Assembly (NCBI RefSeq): GCF_025118155.1
Contig: NW_026251395.1
Location: forward strand, 186,001 to 250,000
Reading direction: 5' to 3'
Length of the DNA: 64,000 bases
DNA from: Cokeromyces recurvatus
Lineage: Eukaryota > Mucoromycota > Mucoromycetes > Mucorales > Mucoraceae
Shown: piece after piece, positions 45,839-57,142 of the stretch
Layout of the letters: the number at the start of each line of letters is the position of its first letter
Numbering within the stretch: the stretch's first letter is position 1
Position numbers and translations under genes: made by a program
The notes under the pieces: generated by a model
Seen by the model: only the letters and a program-made list of their open reading frames with translations
Databases searched by the model: none
Told to the model about the DNA's origin: nothing

Positions 45839-48486
45839 ATGCAAAATAGGTCTTGGATTGCAGTAAGAGTTGCTGAAATATTATCAGAATATCCAACAGG
45901 TTTAACAGAAACTGTTTTATTATCCATGTTGGAAGTGATGGTATGGACCTTAAATAAAGTAAGAAAGTTCAAACTTATAAAATTTCAATTATAGTGGGAA
46001 AAGACTTTTATTAAGCGATCAAATGGATTTGATAAAAGTAAATATTGATAAAATAGATAGATAAAGACTTCAGCTTTTAATTTGTACCTTACTATAGATT
46101 TTAGTACAATTCAAGCAGTTTATGAAAGTAATACAGATGAAACATTTATATTGGAAGTTACAGTAAAATCGTGGAAGCTACTTCCTGGTTCTAAGAATTA
46201 TATCCTTTTTCTTTTTCTTTTTTTTTCTTTTTCTAAGATTTATTTTATAAACTTCCTTAACTCTTTCTTTTTATTATACATCAGATCACAGTGATTGATG
46301 AAGCGAATATTCGAGAACTAGATATTTATATGCATCCAAAATTTAATCATTGGATTACCTATCAATGCAGCGACAACAACAAAAATCTTTTTTTGAACCG
46401 TAAAATTCGAATGATATGTCCCCCAAAAGTGAATACACCTATCCTCAGCAAACATAAAGATAAAGATTTCCCTCGTAAATATCGTGTTGCCATTATACCC
46501 CCAACCCAGCTTATTCTCATTATGCTTGATCGCAACGACAAAAATTTTGTCCATCAAGAGTTCCCCGATAAAATTCGAGACATTCACAAAAAGCATGCTT
46601 GTCAATTATGGCTCAAAATTATCCATGTTGAGCATACTGTACATACATCATCAGCTAGAATTGACCCTGGAGAGGCACCTAAGGCACAAAAAACAAATTT
46701 GTATTTGGTTGATATGAGTAGTGACAGTGTTTCGATCATATTATCACTTTATGATCAATTGACAAAATTAGTATCCATGTTTCGAAGAAATGATTACATT
46801 GGATTGTATTACCCTTCCAGGCAAAAAGGAACTGAGGATATTGTCTTCGAGTGTTCAAACGAGACTGTCATCTTTTTAATGTCGGAAAAGGAGGCCCAGG
46901 AAGCTGGATTAGCTAAAACGAATTTAATGAGCTATATCGAGAGTCAACCATCGTTTTCAACTCCTAAAAATGATATTATGGAGCGCGATGAAGAGGTAAA
47001 AAAAAAAAAAGAAAAAAGAAAATCAAGATTTTCACTGAAGAGAATTTCTGTATGATTTATATGCTTAAGATTGAAATAGGGTTTCATGGACTGTTCTAAT
47101 TATCTATCAAGAATTTATGTAAAAGACCTTACTTATTGTATGTTAAATGTGACTCTATTTGGAAAAGTAACGGGTTTAGCCAATTGTGTAAGTGTAGTTT
47201 ATTTTTTTGATTAAATAAAAGTTTTATTCTAATTCTTGATTCCTTATTAGAATCCTTTTATTAAAACGAATGATAATGGTGAGGTACAAAAAATGAACAG
47301 ATATGCCTTAAAAATTGCGGATTCAACAGGTATTTTGCATAAAATGTGGCCTATTCCTAAAACTGGCATTGAATCTCTTTTTTTTTAGGTACAATGGATA
47401 TCACACTTTGGGAGGATGCTGGACGTGATTCTAGGAAAATAAGATCAGGGCAATATATTCTATTAGATTCTTTAGTTACTTCGCATAAATATACAGCAGG
47501 TGATAAACAAGTCTGGTATGTCAATGGTAGCTCTGTCTGTGGAACAAGAACGTTTAACAGTAAGTAGCGACTATGGGAAAAAATAGATTCTACTTTTTTT
47601 TTACTATTTTTTTTTTTTTTTTGTATGCAGTCTCAACTCTTAGTTGCTTATTATCAAGTACTGCAATACGATCTATTGTCCCATTATGGCATGCAAAAGA
47701 GATAGGAAATGATCATTTCCAAGTGGAAGGTATCATTATTGGTTGGGAATTGCATTTGAAAGCAGAAAAAGATCAGATTGCTCTTACCGATGAATACACT
47801 CAAAAATCAAGTAATTATACTGCCCCTAAAATAGATTTTTCAGATTACTCACTGGGATCACGTATCATAACAAGTGCACGTAAGAGGGATTCCTTTGTAA
47901 ATACATATACACAAAGTTCATGTTCATTTTTTTTTCTCCTTTTATGTAGATAGCAACTGCTTATTACCACGAATTCCTGATAAAGACACTTGTAGCTTTT
48001 GTGGATGTCAAATAGGAGATAATGTTGTAAATATTTTTAGACCTAAACCTGAAAAATTAGATAGTAAATATGGACATGACTGGGAAGGCTGGATTGAATG
48101 GAGATTAGACAATGGCACGAGTAACTGTACATTTTACGGAGGTGAAGAGGTTAGTCATCTTATTGAAGAAGAAAAAAAATAAGTGTTAAATATTTGAAAG
48201 CTAATACAGTATATAGACTTTGTTAAATATTACTGCTTACAATTTTAAGATCATGCCACTAAAATCACAAATTGAATTATTAAATAGTGTTATTGGTGCT
48301 TCAATTCTGTGCTCACTCTCGGTACGTAGTTTAATAGGCATATCTTATATTCTCCTATCTTTAACAATGAAATTATTAAAATAGGGAAATGGTACATCAG
48401 CCTATAGGCTTAATCAAATGATCTTTGTTAAGCCTACACAGCAAGAATGCAGGAACATGTTAGAAATCTTGGATAAGAAGAATTAA
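45839..48486 (+). CDS. Multi-OB-fold protein, RPA1-like (possible MEIOB- or SHLD2-type)
   Basis: Eleven frame-consistent exons: 45839-45940, 45995-46037, 46098-46187, 46292-46995, 47080-47187, 47251-47329, 47389-47559, 47631-47879, 47950-48149, 48250-48321 and 48385-48486. The model has 639 residues. It reads as serial OB folds. One central OB signature is YALKIADSTGTMDITLWEDA then IRSGQYILLDSL, the ssDNA-binding pattern seen in RPA1 DBD-A/B. The last third holds a likely zinc-binding insertion with C-x13-C-x2-C-x1-C spacing (NCLLPRIPDKDTCSFCGCQ), as in the RPA1 DBD-C ribbon. Size and domain order fit RPA1-like proteins, but sequence similarity to RPA1 is too weak for me to call it the housekeeping subunit. 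MEIOB (meiotic) or SHLD2 (end protection) types are alternatives. The start may lie upstream in 45660-45800. Confidence 0.6.
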
Positions 48487-49802
48487 ACAGTTGTTAGAAA
48501 ACTAGGAATTCTTATTTTTATATATTTAATATCGTGCTTATAATGTGGCACAAAAAAGCTTTATTTTTATTTTTTTTGTCAGAAAAGAAATTCTTAAATA
48601 CTCTTTTTCATGTAAGGTGAAATATTCTAAGACTACTATGTTTTAGCTTCATATCATATAAATGATGTCTATTTCTTCAAATTTACATTCGCTTTTTTCA
48701 TATTTAGAATTTTATATACCAAAACCGTGTTTGTTATCTATATACATACTTTTTATTGGCCGAAAAAATGCCTTAACAGAACTCACTAATTAGGGAGAGA
48801 GAGAGTAAACAATGCTCTATATTAAATTACCCGCCAAGGTTTGAAATTGTTCTCTCAAAATCTGCATTAAGTATTTTAGGATTATACGCATTTATATTGT
48901 TTTCATTAATAATAATTAAAGTATTTACTGCCATTAATAATAAAATTTCTGACTTTTTTTTTTTTTCCAAAATTGTACAAATTATATTGAGAATAAAAAC
49001 TGGTCTAAAGCTCGTACTTACAATTAGTAACTATGGAACTGACTGTTTCGAAAATTTGACCCTTAAAAATAAACACCGTCAAATTATTGAAATTATTTAT
49101 TGCTAGTGGCAATATATTTTTTCATCTTTTACTATTGTGCCTGAAAACTTCATAAAAAAAAAGACATAACGTTGAAACTTGTCCTAAAAATTCAAATTCT
49201 TGAGAAAAAGTTTAGCTCTTAGTTAGGAATCAGTCCTACTTGTGCAAAAACTATTCAGACACAATATTATTATTGTATGCCCTCCTTCTAAGAAGCATCA
49301 TCATTTTATATTAATTATTCAAGTTAAATTAATACAAAAAAAGAGGAAATGTAGTAGATACTAGTGGATAAACAATAGTTTTTTCTTTTTGCATATTGAA
49401 TAAACCTGAATAAAAGAGTTTATATGAGAATACCTTGATGAATAAAATAAAATGTTTATAAGAGGAGACTAAAAAAATATCTTCATTGAATATATTAAGA
49501 ATATAATTATGTAGTACAAGGTTTTATTTTTGTGAAAAGGAAATATATAACCTAATTGATTAAGCATATATGATAAAACAATAAGAGTACAGTAGTCTAA
49601 TACCACGAGAAGCCTACCAAAAATAAAAATATAGACACATATTTTTTTTTTCAAAAAAAAAAAAAAATTTATTTGAAAAATCTCATCAGAGATCCTTTCC
49701 TTTCTCTTCTTTATCAATTTCTCATCTCTATCATTTACATATATCTTCTTATTAGGACAGTAATCCTATCTCTCTACTTTCCTTAACGTTATAAAATAAA
49801 AT
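48487..49802. other. Intergenic region
   Basis: A+T-rich. Two short ORFs near 48897 and 49469 are compositionally biased and not supported. A TCTCTAC pyrimidine stretch just upstream of 49803 is a typical leader for the next gene. Confidence 0.5.
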
Positions 49803-50467
49803 ATGAAGTTTACCCTCCTCGCTGGTGCTATTTCTGTTATTTCACAAGTTTCTGCTGTCATAGTATGTATATATAAATATATACATATAAAGAAGTTAAT
49901 CAACGCATTTAATCGAAAACTGTATAATTTTTTCTGATAGATTGTTAATCCATGGGCTGATACTACTTGGGTTAGTATATATACCTAGTTCAGACGTAAA
50001 CTACTCTTAATATTAAACAAATATGAATTCTTTTATAGGTTTCTGGTGGACAAGGCGAAATCACTTGGAAAATTACCACTGCTGATGCTGGTCTTAAATG
50101 CGAAATTTACATGTTAAACGGTGATTATAAAAATTCAAAGTAAAAAAAATATATGGAAGATAGAAAAAAAAAAGGAAAGAAAAATAAACTAAATGAATGT
50201 ATTTCATAGCCTTGTAGCTCAAGTTACTAACCCTGCTACACCTGTTGATTGTTCAGTTGGAAAATATGCAGTAAGACATGATAAATAAGATTTATAATTC
50301 ACTGTCTAATTTTGTTTCTTTTAAATAGATCTATCCTTTGAACGACTTTGCCTCTGGAAAATATTGGATTCGTATTGGTCAACGATCTACTGGTAATTGG
50401 GCCTATTCAGCTCCTTTTGATTTTAAAGGCAATGGTACTGCTAAACCTGAATGTAAGTTGATATATT

Positions 50468-50524
<57 letters not shown>

Positions 50525-50774
50525 CCAAAAAAAAAGTTAGTAACATTAAAATAATATAGCTATCGTTGTAACTCCAACTGCCGTTAAAAGCAATAGCACC
50601 ACAGCTGCTGTAATTACAACTGCTCCAGCCACTACGAGTACTGCTAAATCTTCTTCTAGTTCTTCTGCTGAAACTAGTAAGACTACATCTAATGAATCTG
50701 GTGCGCCAATGATGTCTATTAGCTCTGCTGTAATTGCTTTAGGCGCCATTGCTGCTGTAGCATTAATTCTTTAA
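49803..50774 (+). CDS. KRE9/KNH-like GPI-anchored cell-wall protein
   Basis: Six short exons (49803-49862, 49941-49970, 50039-50139, 50210-50270, 50329-50452, 50560-50774) give 196 residues. The signal peptide is MKFTLLAGAISVISQVSA. Residues 21-115 form the Ser/Thr-rich GPI-anchored (Kre9/Knh1 N-terminal) domain with NPWADTTW, GQGEITWKI, LKCEIYMLNGD, NDFASGKYWIRIGQ and WAYSAPFDF. A Ser/Thr-rich stalk (about 120-175) follows, then a small-residue site and a hydrophobic GPI tail (SSAVIALGAIAAVALIL). Known relatives take part in beta-1,6-glucan and wall assembly at the cell surface. Intron 5 holds a T54 tract. The exon-per-strand layout is unusually fragmented for so short a gene. Confidence 0.88.
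50469..50522 (+). repeat. T54 homopolymer inside an intron of the KRE9-like gene
   Basis: 54 consecutive T on the sense strand, 16 bp after the 5' splice site. The assembly length of such a run is unreliable. Confidence 0.9.
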
Positions 50775-51501
50775 GGCTTTCATTATGTAACACTATTATG
50801 TTTCTAACATGTATAGTTATATACATCTATTTAATACTATTTAATAAACTTATAATCTTTAATAACCATAGTATAACAAAAAAAAAATACTATTGTAGGT
50901 AATTTTAGTTATAATGATAGAATAGTTGATTTGGGTTTTATTCGTCTGTATTTTACATATACATATACATGTATCTATGACTACACTAATTATTATATTT
51001 CACTGCTCCTGATGATTTTATATATAATTGTGTTACATTTTCGATATTGCTATGCTAACGTATATTACATTTTATATTTTTATAATGATCCTGTATAAAG
51101 CCAAGTAAATCAGGTAAATAAATAAAAGACGAGGTAAGGAGTAAAAGGTTTTGGAAGGAGAAGAGAGAATCATTGTATGAAAAATGAAATCAAGTTTGTC
51201 TATGTGTAAACGTTAAATTTATTTTGCAGAAAAAAAAAAGAAAAGGAAAGTGATACAATCTTTCAATACTTCTTATATTTAAATTTTATATCGATATCAA
51301 GCATTGTTTTTTCTTCTTTTCTATTTTATATGTTTCATATATTTATATGATGATCAATATCTACGAATATCTAAATGCTGTGGATCATGTTTGTCACGTT
51401 TAATTTTTTCTTCTCCCTGAAAAAAAAAAATATCATTTTAAATACGTTTCTTTATGTCTTTCTTTCTTTTTTTTTTACTCCTTTTTTTTTTTTTTGTCAA
51501 A
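50775..51501. other. Intergenic region
   Basis: No ORF supported. T-rich tracts lead into the kinase start codon. Confidence 0.5.
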
Positions 51502-52099
51502 ATGGTATTTATTTTTAAAAAGTCATTAGAGACAAAAAAGAAGATATCAAATGACACAGAAGAAAAAAAAGAAGAAGAAAAGATAACAAATAACCAAGAC
51601 CGTTTTTTAAATGGTGTTGGACCTTATAAGTTCATAAAGCCTCTAGGTAGTGGAAAGTTTAGTACAGTTATGCTTGCAAAACATTTAGAAACACAACAAG
51701 AAGTAGCTATTAAGGTACACGGTTAAAAAAAAAGTTGTATATATACACATTTATGCTTATTTTTATGCAGATTATAGATAAACTATCGCATGATTATAGG
51801 GTCATGGCACGGCTTGTAAGAGAGATAGCAATTATGAAAGTTTTGCAGCATGATTCAATTGTAAGATTATATGAAACATTTGAAAGCTGTGATTCATTAT
51901 ATTTGATTATGGAATATGTACCAGGCTGGAACTTGGACGAATACCTTCAAGGAAAAAAGAATAATTGTTTAAATGAAGATGAAGCTAGACATATATTTAG
52001 TCAACTTGTAACAGCTGTAGATTATTGCCATCGTAATTGGATTGTTCATCGTGATTTAAAAGTTAGTGAAAAAATAGTTAGAATTTAATCTTGTCCTAA

Positions 52100-52138
<39 letters not shown>

Positions 52139-53684
52139 TGTATGTATATAGACTCCTAATGTATTAATTACGTTGGATAAGAACGTAAAGTTGGCAGATT
52201 TTGGACTAGGAAATCAATATGGATTACAAAGATTACGAACAATTTGCGGTAAGTATAATATCTAACGAGACATAAAACATTGTATTTATATATCGTGCCA
52301 TATAGGCTCTATGTTATATTATAGCCCTGAAATCATCACAGGTCAAAAATATTATGGACCTGAAGTAGATTGTTGGTGTCTTGGTATCACACTATTTCGT
52401 ATGACAGCTGGATTTGAGCCTTTTTCACATGCACATAGTAAGTTTAGATTTGTAGTATGTTGAAAAAAAAAAAGAAACTTACATTTACCTTTGCATTTAG
52501 CTGTGGGTGAACTTAAAAAAGATATTTGTAAATGCAACTTCCTCATGCCGAACACGCTTAGCTTAGAATTACAAGCCACTATCAGGAAATGCCTTCAAGC
52601 TGATCGACGAAAAAGAATGACAATCAGACAAGCTTTAAAGGACGATCCATGGCTTACTAACCTTAACCAGTTGCCCTGCCCATTATCAACATCATCTGAA
52701 ACTGTATTTGAAAACGAGGCCTGTAACAATTCCCTTAGTGAGAAATCAACACGTCAACAATTTAGGAAAGATTTCATCCGCCATGACTCAACTAACACTA
52801 ATATCAGAAAAACGATCATTTACCATCCTATTAATCCTGCTACCTACTACACAACCAAATCTTTTACCAATTTAACACCAGGGGAAGGAGGATATCATCA
52901 TCAAAATGTTGAATTATTAAGATCTGACCTACTTCAATCCATTTGTACTCGGACCCATCGACTGGGCATTCGTTCTAGAAAACGTTGGAAATCTCTTTTT
53001 TTATCATCATTGAAAAGGCATTCTATTACTGACCTTGTGCAACGTATTACTAAAGATCAAGTCTATTATTTTCAATTAAATAGCTCATTACAACAAATTA
53101 TTGATGCATCACATCCTCCTTCCCTTTCATCATCACCTACATCATATAGTAGTAGTGACGAAATACCCACAGTTAATATAGAGCAACAAGAAAATCGTGA
53201 AATAATGGCTTTAATCTGCGAAACCTGCCAACTCATGGGTATTACTTATTTTCAGGATTCCCTTCTTTCTCTTCAGTGCGTTCTTACCTTAAGAAATACT
53301 CCAAAAATATTACCGATAGTACGAGCCTCTTCATCCTATAGTCGTAAACAAAGTCAAAGTAGTGCATCATTGGGTGATGATTTTTTTACAACAAAACGCC
53401 TTTCATTACCCTTATTATCTCATCTCACATCATCTATGACAACATCCTTTTTTGGGCGTAGTAAACCTCGCCATTCAGTAGATCAAGCACAGCGACAGCA
53501 ACAAATCATACATAATAATAGAAAAGGAAAACAGGGAATTGCAGTATTTAAAATTGAAGTTGAGTGTCATAAAAGAAGAGCAGATCGAATCGTCTTGAGG
53601 TTTTCTAAACTGCAAGGATCAAACACGGTATTTAAGATGGCAAGTGGGTGGATAGCTAGTGTAATGACTTTAGATAGTAAATAA
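51502..53684 (+). CDS. Ser/Thr protein kinase, Kin1/MARK/SNF1-like, with KA1-like tail
   Basis: Five exons (51502-51714, 51771-52061, 52152-52248, 52306-52437, 52501-53684) give 638 residues. A Lys/Glu-rich start precedes the kinase domain at about residues 42-300: glycine loop LGSGKFSTV, VAIK lysine, HRDLKTPNV catalytic loop, ADFGLGNQ, ICGSMLYYSPE activation segment and P+1 region, and DCWCLGITLF. The pattern is of the CAMK group (AMPK-related). A Ser-rich, probably disordered region follows. The last 50 residues (AVFKIEVECHKRRADRIVL ... KMASGWIASVMTL) resemble a KA1 membrane/autoinhibition domain. HRDLKTPNV carries TPN in place of the usual KPEN, and SPE replaces APE; both occur in active kinases. 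Kin1/MARK enzymes act in polarity and secretion. Intron 2 carries a T36 tract directly after the HRDLK exon. Confidence 0.85.
52102..52137 (+). repeat. T36 homopolymer in an intron of the kinase gene
   Basis: 36 consecutive T on the sense strand between exons 2 and 3, serving as a long polypyrimidine tract before the TATATAG acceptor. Confidence 0.9.
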
Positions 53685-53954
53685 TAATAATAAAAACTTG
53701 TATTATGTAATAAAAGTATATAATCTATATATAAATGCTTTGATTTTTGTAAGGACACTAGTAATGTAGAATCTTCAAAACTTAACGAATTTTTGCTCGG
53801 ATATATTTCTTTAACAGAAAAAGAAAAAAGATAAATTCATAAAATTCGTCATAATATCATTCAATTTTATTCTCATCAATCATAGTAGTATACAGTATAT
53901 AAATCAATGAAAGCATAGGATAGACATACAACTTTGAAATTGGAACAATTGTTA

Positions 53955-54120
53955 TTATTCGCTTTGTTGATTGGCTTTAAATCTTTCTATAGTAATTCCT
54001 TCATCAGACCAACCATCAAACTCTTCTATAAGTAGTGGTTCATCCAATAATTTGTCTTCTGATATATAAAAAGGGTTTATTTCTTGCTGCCTTAGAACGC
54101 TTTCTTCTTGTTCAGTGAAT
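53955..54120 (-). other. Short coding-like segment downstream of the CACTA transposase
   Basis: On the minus strand a frame reads about 53 codons: FTEQEESVLRQQEINPFYIS, then DKLLDEPLLIEEFDGWSDEG, ending KANQQSE and a stop. It is acidic and protein-like, unlike the flanks. It could be a last exon of the CACTA gene, reached from one of three tandem GTATGTACA donor-like repeats near 54315-54345, or the relic of a second element ORF. No clear acceptor supports either option. Confidence 0.35.
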
Positions 54121-54226
54121 TAGACAAATACTTGATTCGGTAAATATTTATTTTATTTTTATTTTTATTTTTTTTCATAAGAATTATTATTATTTAAATA
54201 GTGTTGTTGGTATACTTTTCCTATTA

Positions 54227-57142
54227 TTAGATTCTAAAACAGCGAACGATTATTCTAATGTAAACAAGTAGATAACGAATTAAACTCGTCTGAAGTTTGG
54301 TCCTTTTTACATACTGTACATACTGTACATACTGTATATACTGCAAACATTTCTTGTTTACCGTTCTGAATTTTTTTGAAAGTTTATTTATGTTTTTATT
54401 CTCATAAGCAGGAGCACTCTTCCTCTTGCATAATCTTTCGAATTGGGCTTCGGTGAGGCTATCAATGTGAGAACCAGGTGTTGAAGTTGAAACATTTGTT
54501 ACTTGATTTTTTGCCAAGCTATTGTATTTAAAAACAGCTGTTCTACGAGTTGCATTATCTATAAATGTTTCCAAATTAAATTTGTCATTATTGTCTTGGT
54601 GCTGCGTCTGTGGTTGAACCAATCCATCAACATCCATCATTTCGGCAATATTATCTTCACCTTTATTATTCATTTCAAAATGAGGACTAGTATTACCAGG
54701 TAAAAGCTTTCTAAGAATACCCATCATGATGGTATTGTTCTTGATTATATCAGGCAGTAGTTCCATATAATCTTGCATATGAGCACGTTGAAGATATTTC
54801 TCCATATACGTAAACTCAAGTCCTTCCTTAAAGTTGATATCTGTCTTCTTTATATCGCCATTTGTTCGTTCAAAACTATATAACCATGTAGAGTACAGAG
54901 GGCCAAAATCACGAATAGTTTCATGCAAGTGCAAATGCAAATGCATATTTGGAGTTATGAAATCTTCTCCATATAACTCAACATTCTTTTGAACAAATTC
55001 AACGAGTAAACTATGTGCAGTTTCAATTTCTTTTTCAGTAATCGATGGAGCAGAGAGAATATGATTTGCTTGCACAAACTTCATCCAATTTGACATATGC
55101 TGTCCAACAATTCTTCCTTTTAGTAAAATAGCTGAATAGACTATAGTCCAGGATCTATATTCATCTCCCTTTAAACCTGAAAAATTTTCTGCAATTTTAG
55201 AAGCCAATGGAGTAAACTGAGGAGGTACAACAATTTTTTTAGCTTCAAAAGACATTTCAACCAAATCTCTGCTTGATAGAAGACTATTAACTGAACGGTC
55301 ATTTCTTGAAGGCTTCCAATGGTCCATCATTCTTTTTGCTGTACCCAGATAAAGATTGTGTAAACCATCAATTATAGTACATCTAACAATGTCAAAATAA
55401 TATAATCGATGAAGCTCACTCCATCTTACACCATAGGTTTGCTCGAGTTTCTTGCGTTCAGCAGATGTTCTTGCATTTTTCCACAAAAGAGCTTGTTGAA
55501 AATTTGTTTCTTTGTTACGAGGCGCCCAGCTAGAACAATCAACGTTGCTAAAGCAACGCTTAGTAGCATCACCCTTTCGAGCAGGAAACTTTTGTGCACA
55601 TTTATGACAAGCTATAAAAGAATTAAACGAAGTAAATCCACAGACTTTCTTCACAGCAGGAATATCGCAATTGATAGATGCTAATGCGCAACGAACGAAT
55701 TCACCGTTAGGATTGTTGTGTGTAGGAATTAAAATACCTTCGTATAATTCCAAAAGTTCATCCACTAATGGTCGCAAAAAATAGTTAACGTTTGATAGAG
55801 CTGGTTCATTTGGTCCAGGCATTAAACCGACAAGAATCAAATTTTGAGGTTTATAACGTTCATCACGAGGAAGATTGTTAATAACTAAATAGATAGCCCC
55901 AACATGATAATTCATTGTCTTGGTAGGTTGAAACCAGTCAACGTTTAAACTAAGCATCAGAGAGTTGTCTTTATTTACAAATGGCTCATCTTCACCTTCC
56001 TTCTTGAATTCTTTAAAGAACTTGCCATCATAAATATCAAACATAAAACCTGGTACTGTTGTTCTATACTTCCATTCGTTGATTCTTTCTTCAAAATTCT
56101 TGCGTATAAAAAATTTCAAAGTTTCCTTTAACGAGTTGTACACATATTGTTTAACTGGCTTCATTACACCATTACTGCCTTTCTTTACCAAAGGATCACC
56201 ACAGTGCTTGGTGACTCCAGCATATGAAGAAATGAACACATTTGTGCAACTCTTAACAGTTACTGATGATCCATTCATAACTTCATCAAAATCATATGTT
56301 GCATTACACTTTTCGCATACAACATATTTTTTTAAGCCTATTTCAATTAATTGTAGATAATATATATAAGTAAAAATAAATTATAAAACTAGATAAAAAT
56401 AGGATAATACCATTAATAGCATAGTCGGCTCTAATTCTTTTCTTGATTGTAATAAGCTTCAAAGGAAACTGATATGTGGCACCAAGTAAAGACAATACTG
56501 CACTCATAAACTTGAATAAAAGCTCAGTTGATGAGACTGATAAATTTCCAACTTGGAAGAACACCAGAAAAATCATTATAAACACTGGAAGAGCTTCATC
56601 AACACCAACGTTAAATAATTTTTTTGAATCTACTAATGACACTTGAGCATCATCTATTATTAACCGATATAATATTTAATTAAATTTAATATCAAAACTC
56701 TCAATTTTTATACGTTGCTAATTCATGTAAATGTTAATTACCTTCGATGTATTGTTCATCAGCTTGATAATCAAAGTCATCAGCTTCATCAATCTCCAAA
56801 TTATTATCAAAGCTGGAGATGCTAACAGACTCATTGTTGGCATCAACAACAACGGAATCCAACTCATCTTCGTTTTCTTCAACATTCTGAAAATTAAAAA
56901 CTATTTTTATACAGTAATGTCAATGTTAATTCAAAACATGTTGCTATACGTTATACATTATTATTCATTTGAAATTGTTGTTCTTACTTTCAGCATAGTT
57001 GACAGGTGCAAGCATTTTTTTTTGCTTTTTTTTCGTGCTTTTTAAATGTATGACGGTTAACCAAACGGTAACCGTTTACATTCTTATGACATTCGTCGCA
57101 TTTGCACATCTTTTGTTCATTTTTAGTAGTAATTTTAGGCAT
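54227..57142 (-). CDS. CACTA (EnSpm/Tnp2-type) transposase, one probable frameshift
   Basis: Four exons on the minus strand (56988-57142, 56742-56886, 56411-56653, 54227-56337), about 885 residues. An N-terminal zinc module has CKCDECHKNVNG. A second Cys pair lies at YVVCEKCNATYD. The Tnp2 transposase core includes SLMLSLNVDWFQPTKT (the DW-x-P Asp), LPRDERYKPQNLILVGLMPG, CGFTSFNSFIACHKCAQKF, ARTSAERKKLEQTYGVRWSE, IIDGLHNLYLGTAKRMM and the late TWLYSFERTNGDIKK with a candidate catalytic Glu. The 683-codon last exon is open throughout. Exon 1 needs one extra base in its A8/A9 runs (57005-57035) to stay in frame; without it a stop follows. That may be decay or a homopolymer error. I did not find matching CACTA ends. 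A Tyr-Val-Gln tandem stretch (QYVQYVQYV) lies near the C-terminus. Confidence 0.85.

Noticed and set aside
56731..57045. 104-codon plus-strand ORF opposite the CACTA gene
   Set aside because: Antisense shadow of transposase exons 1 and 2, which have clear family features.
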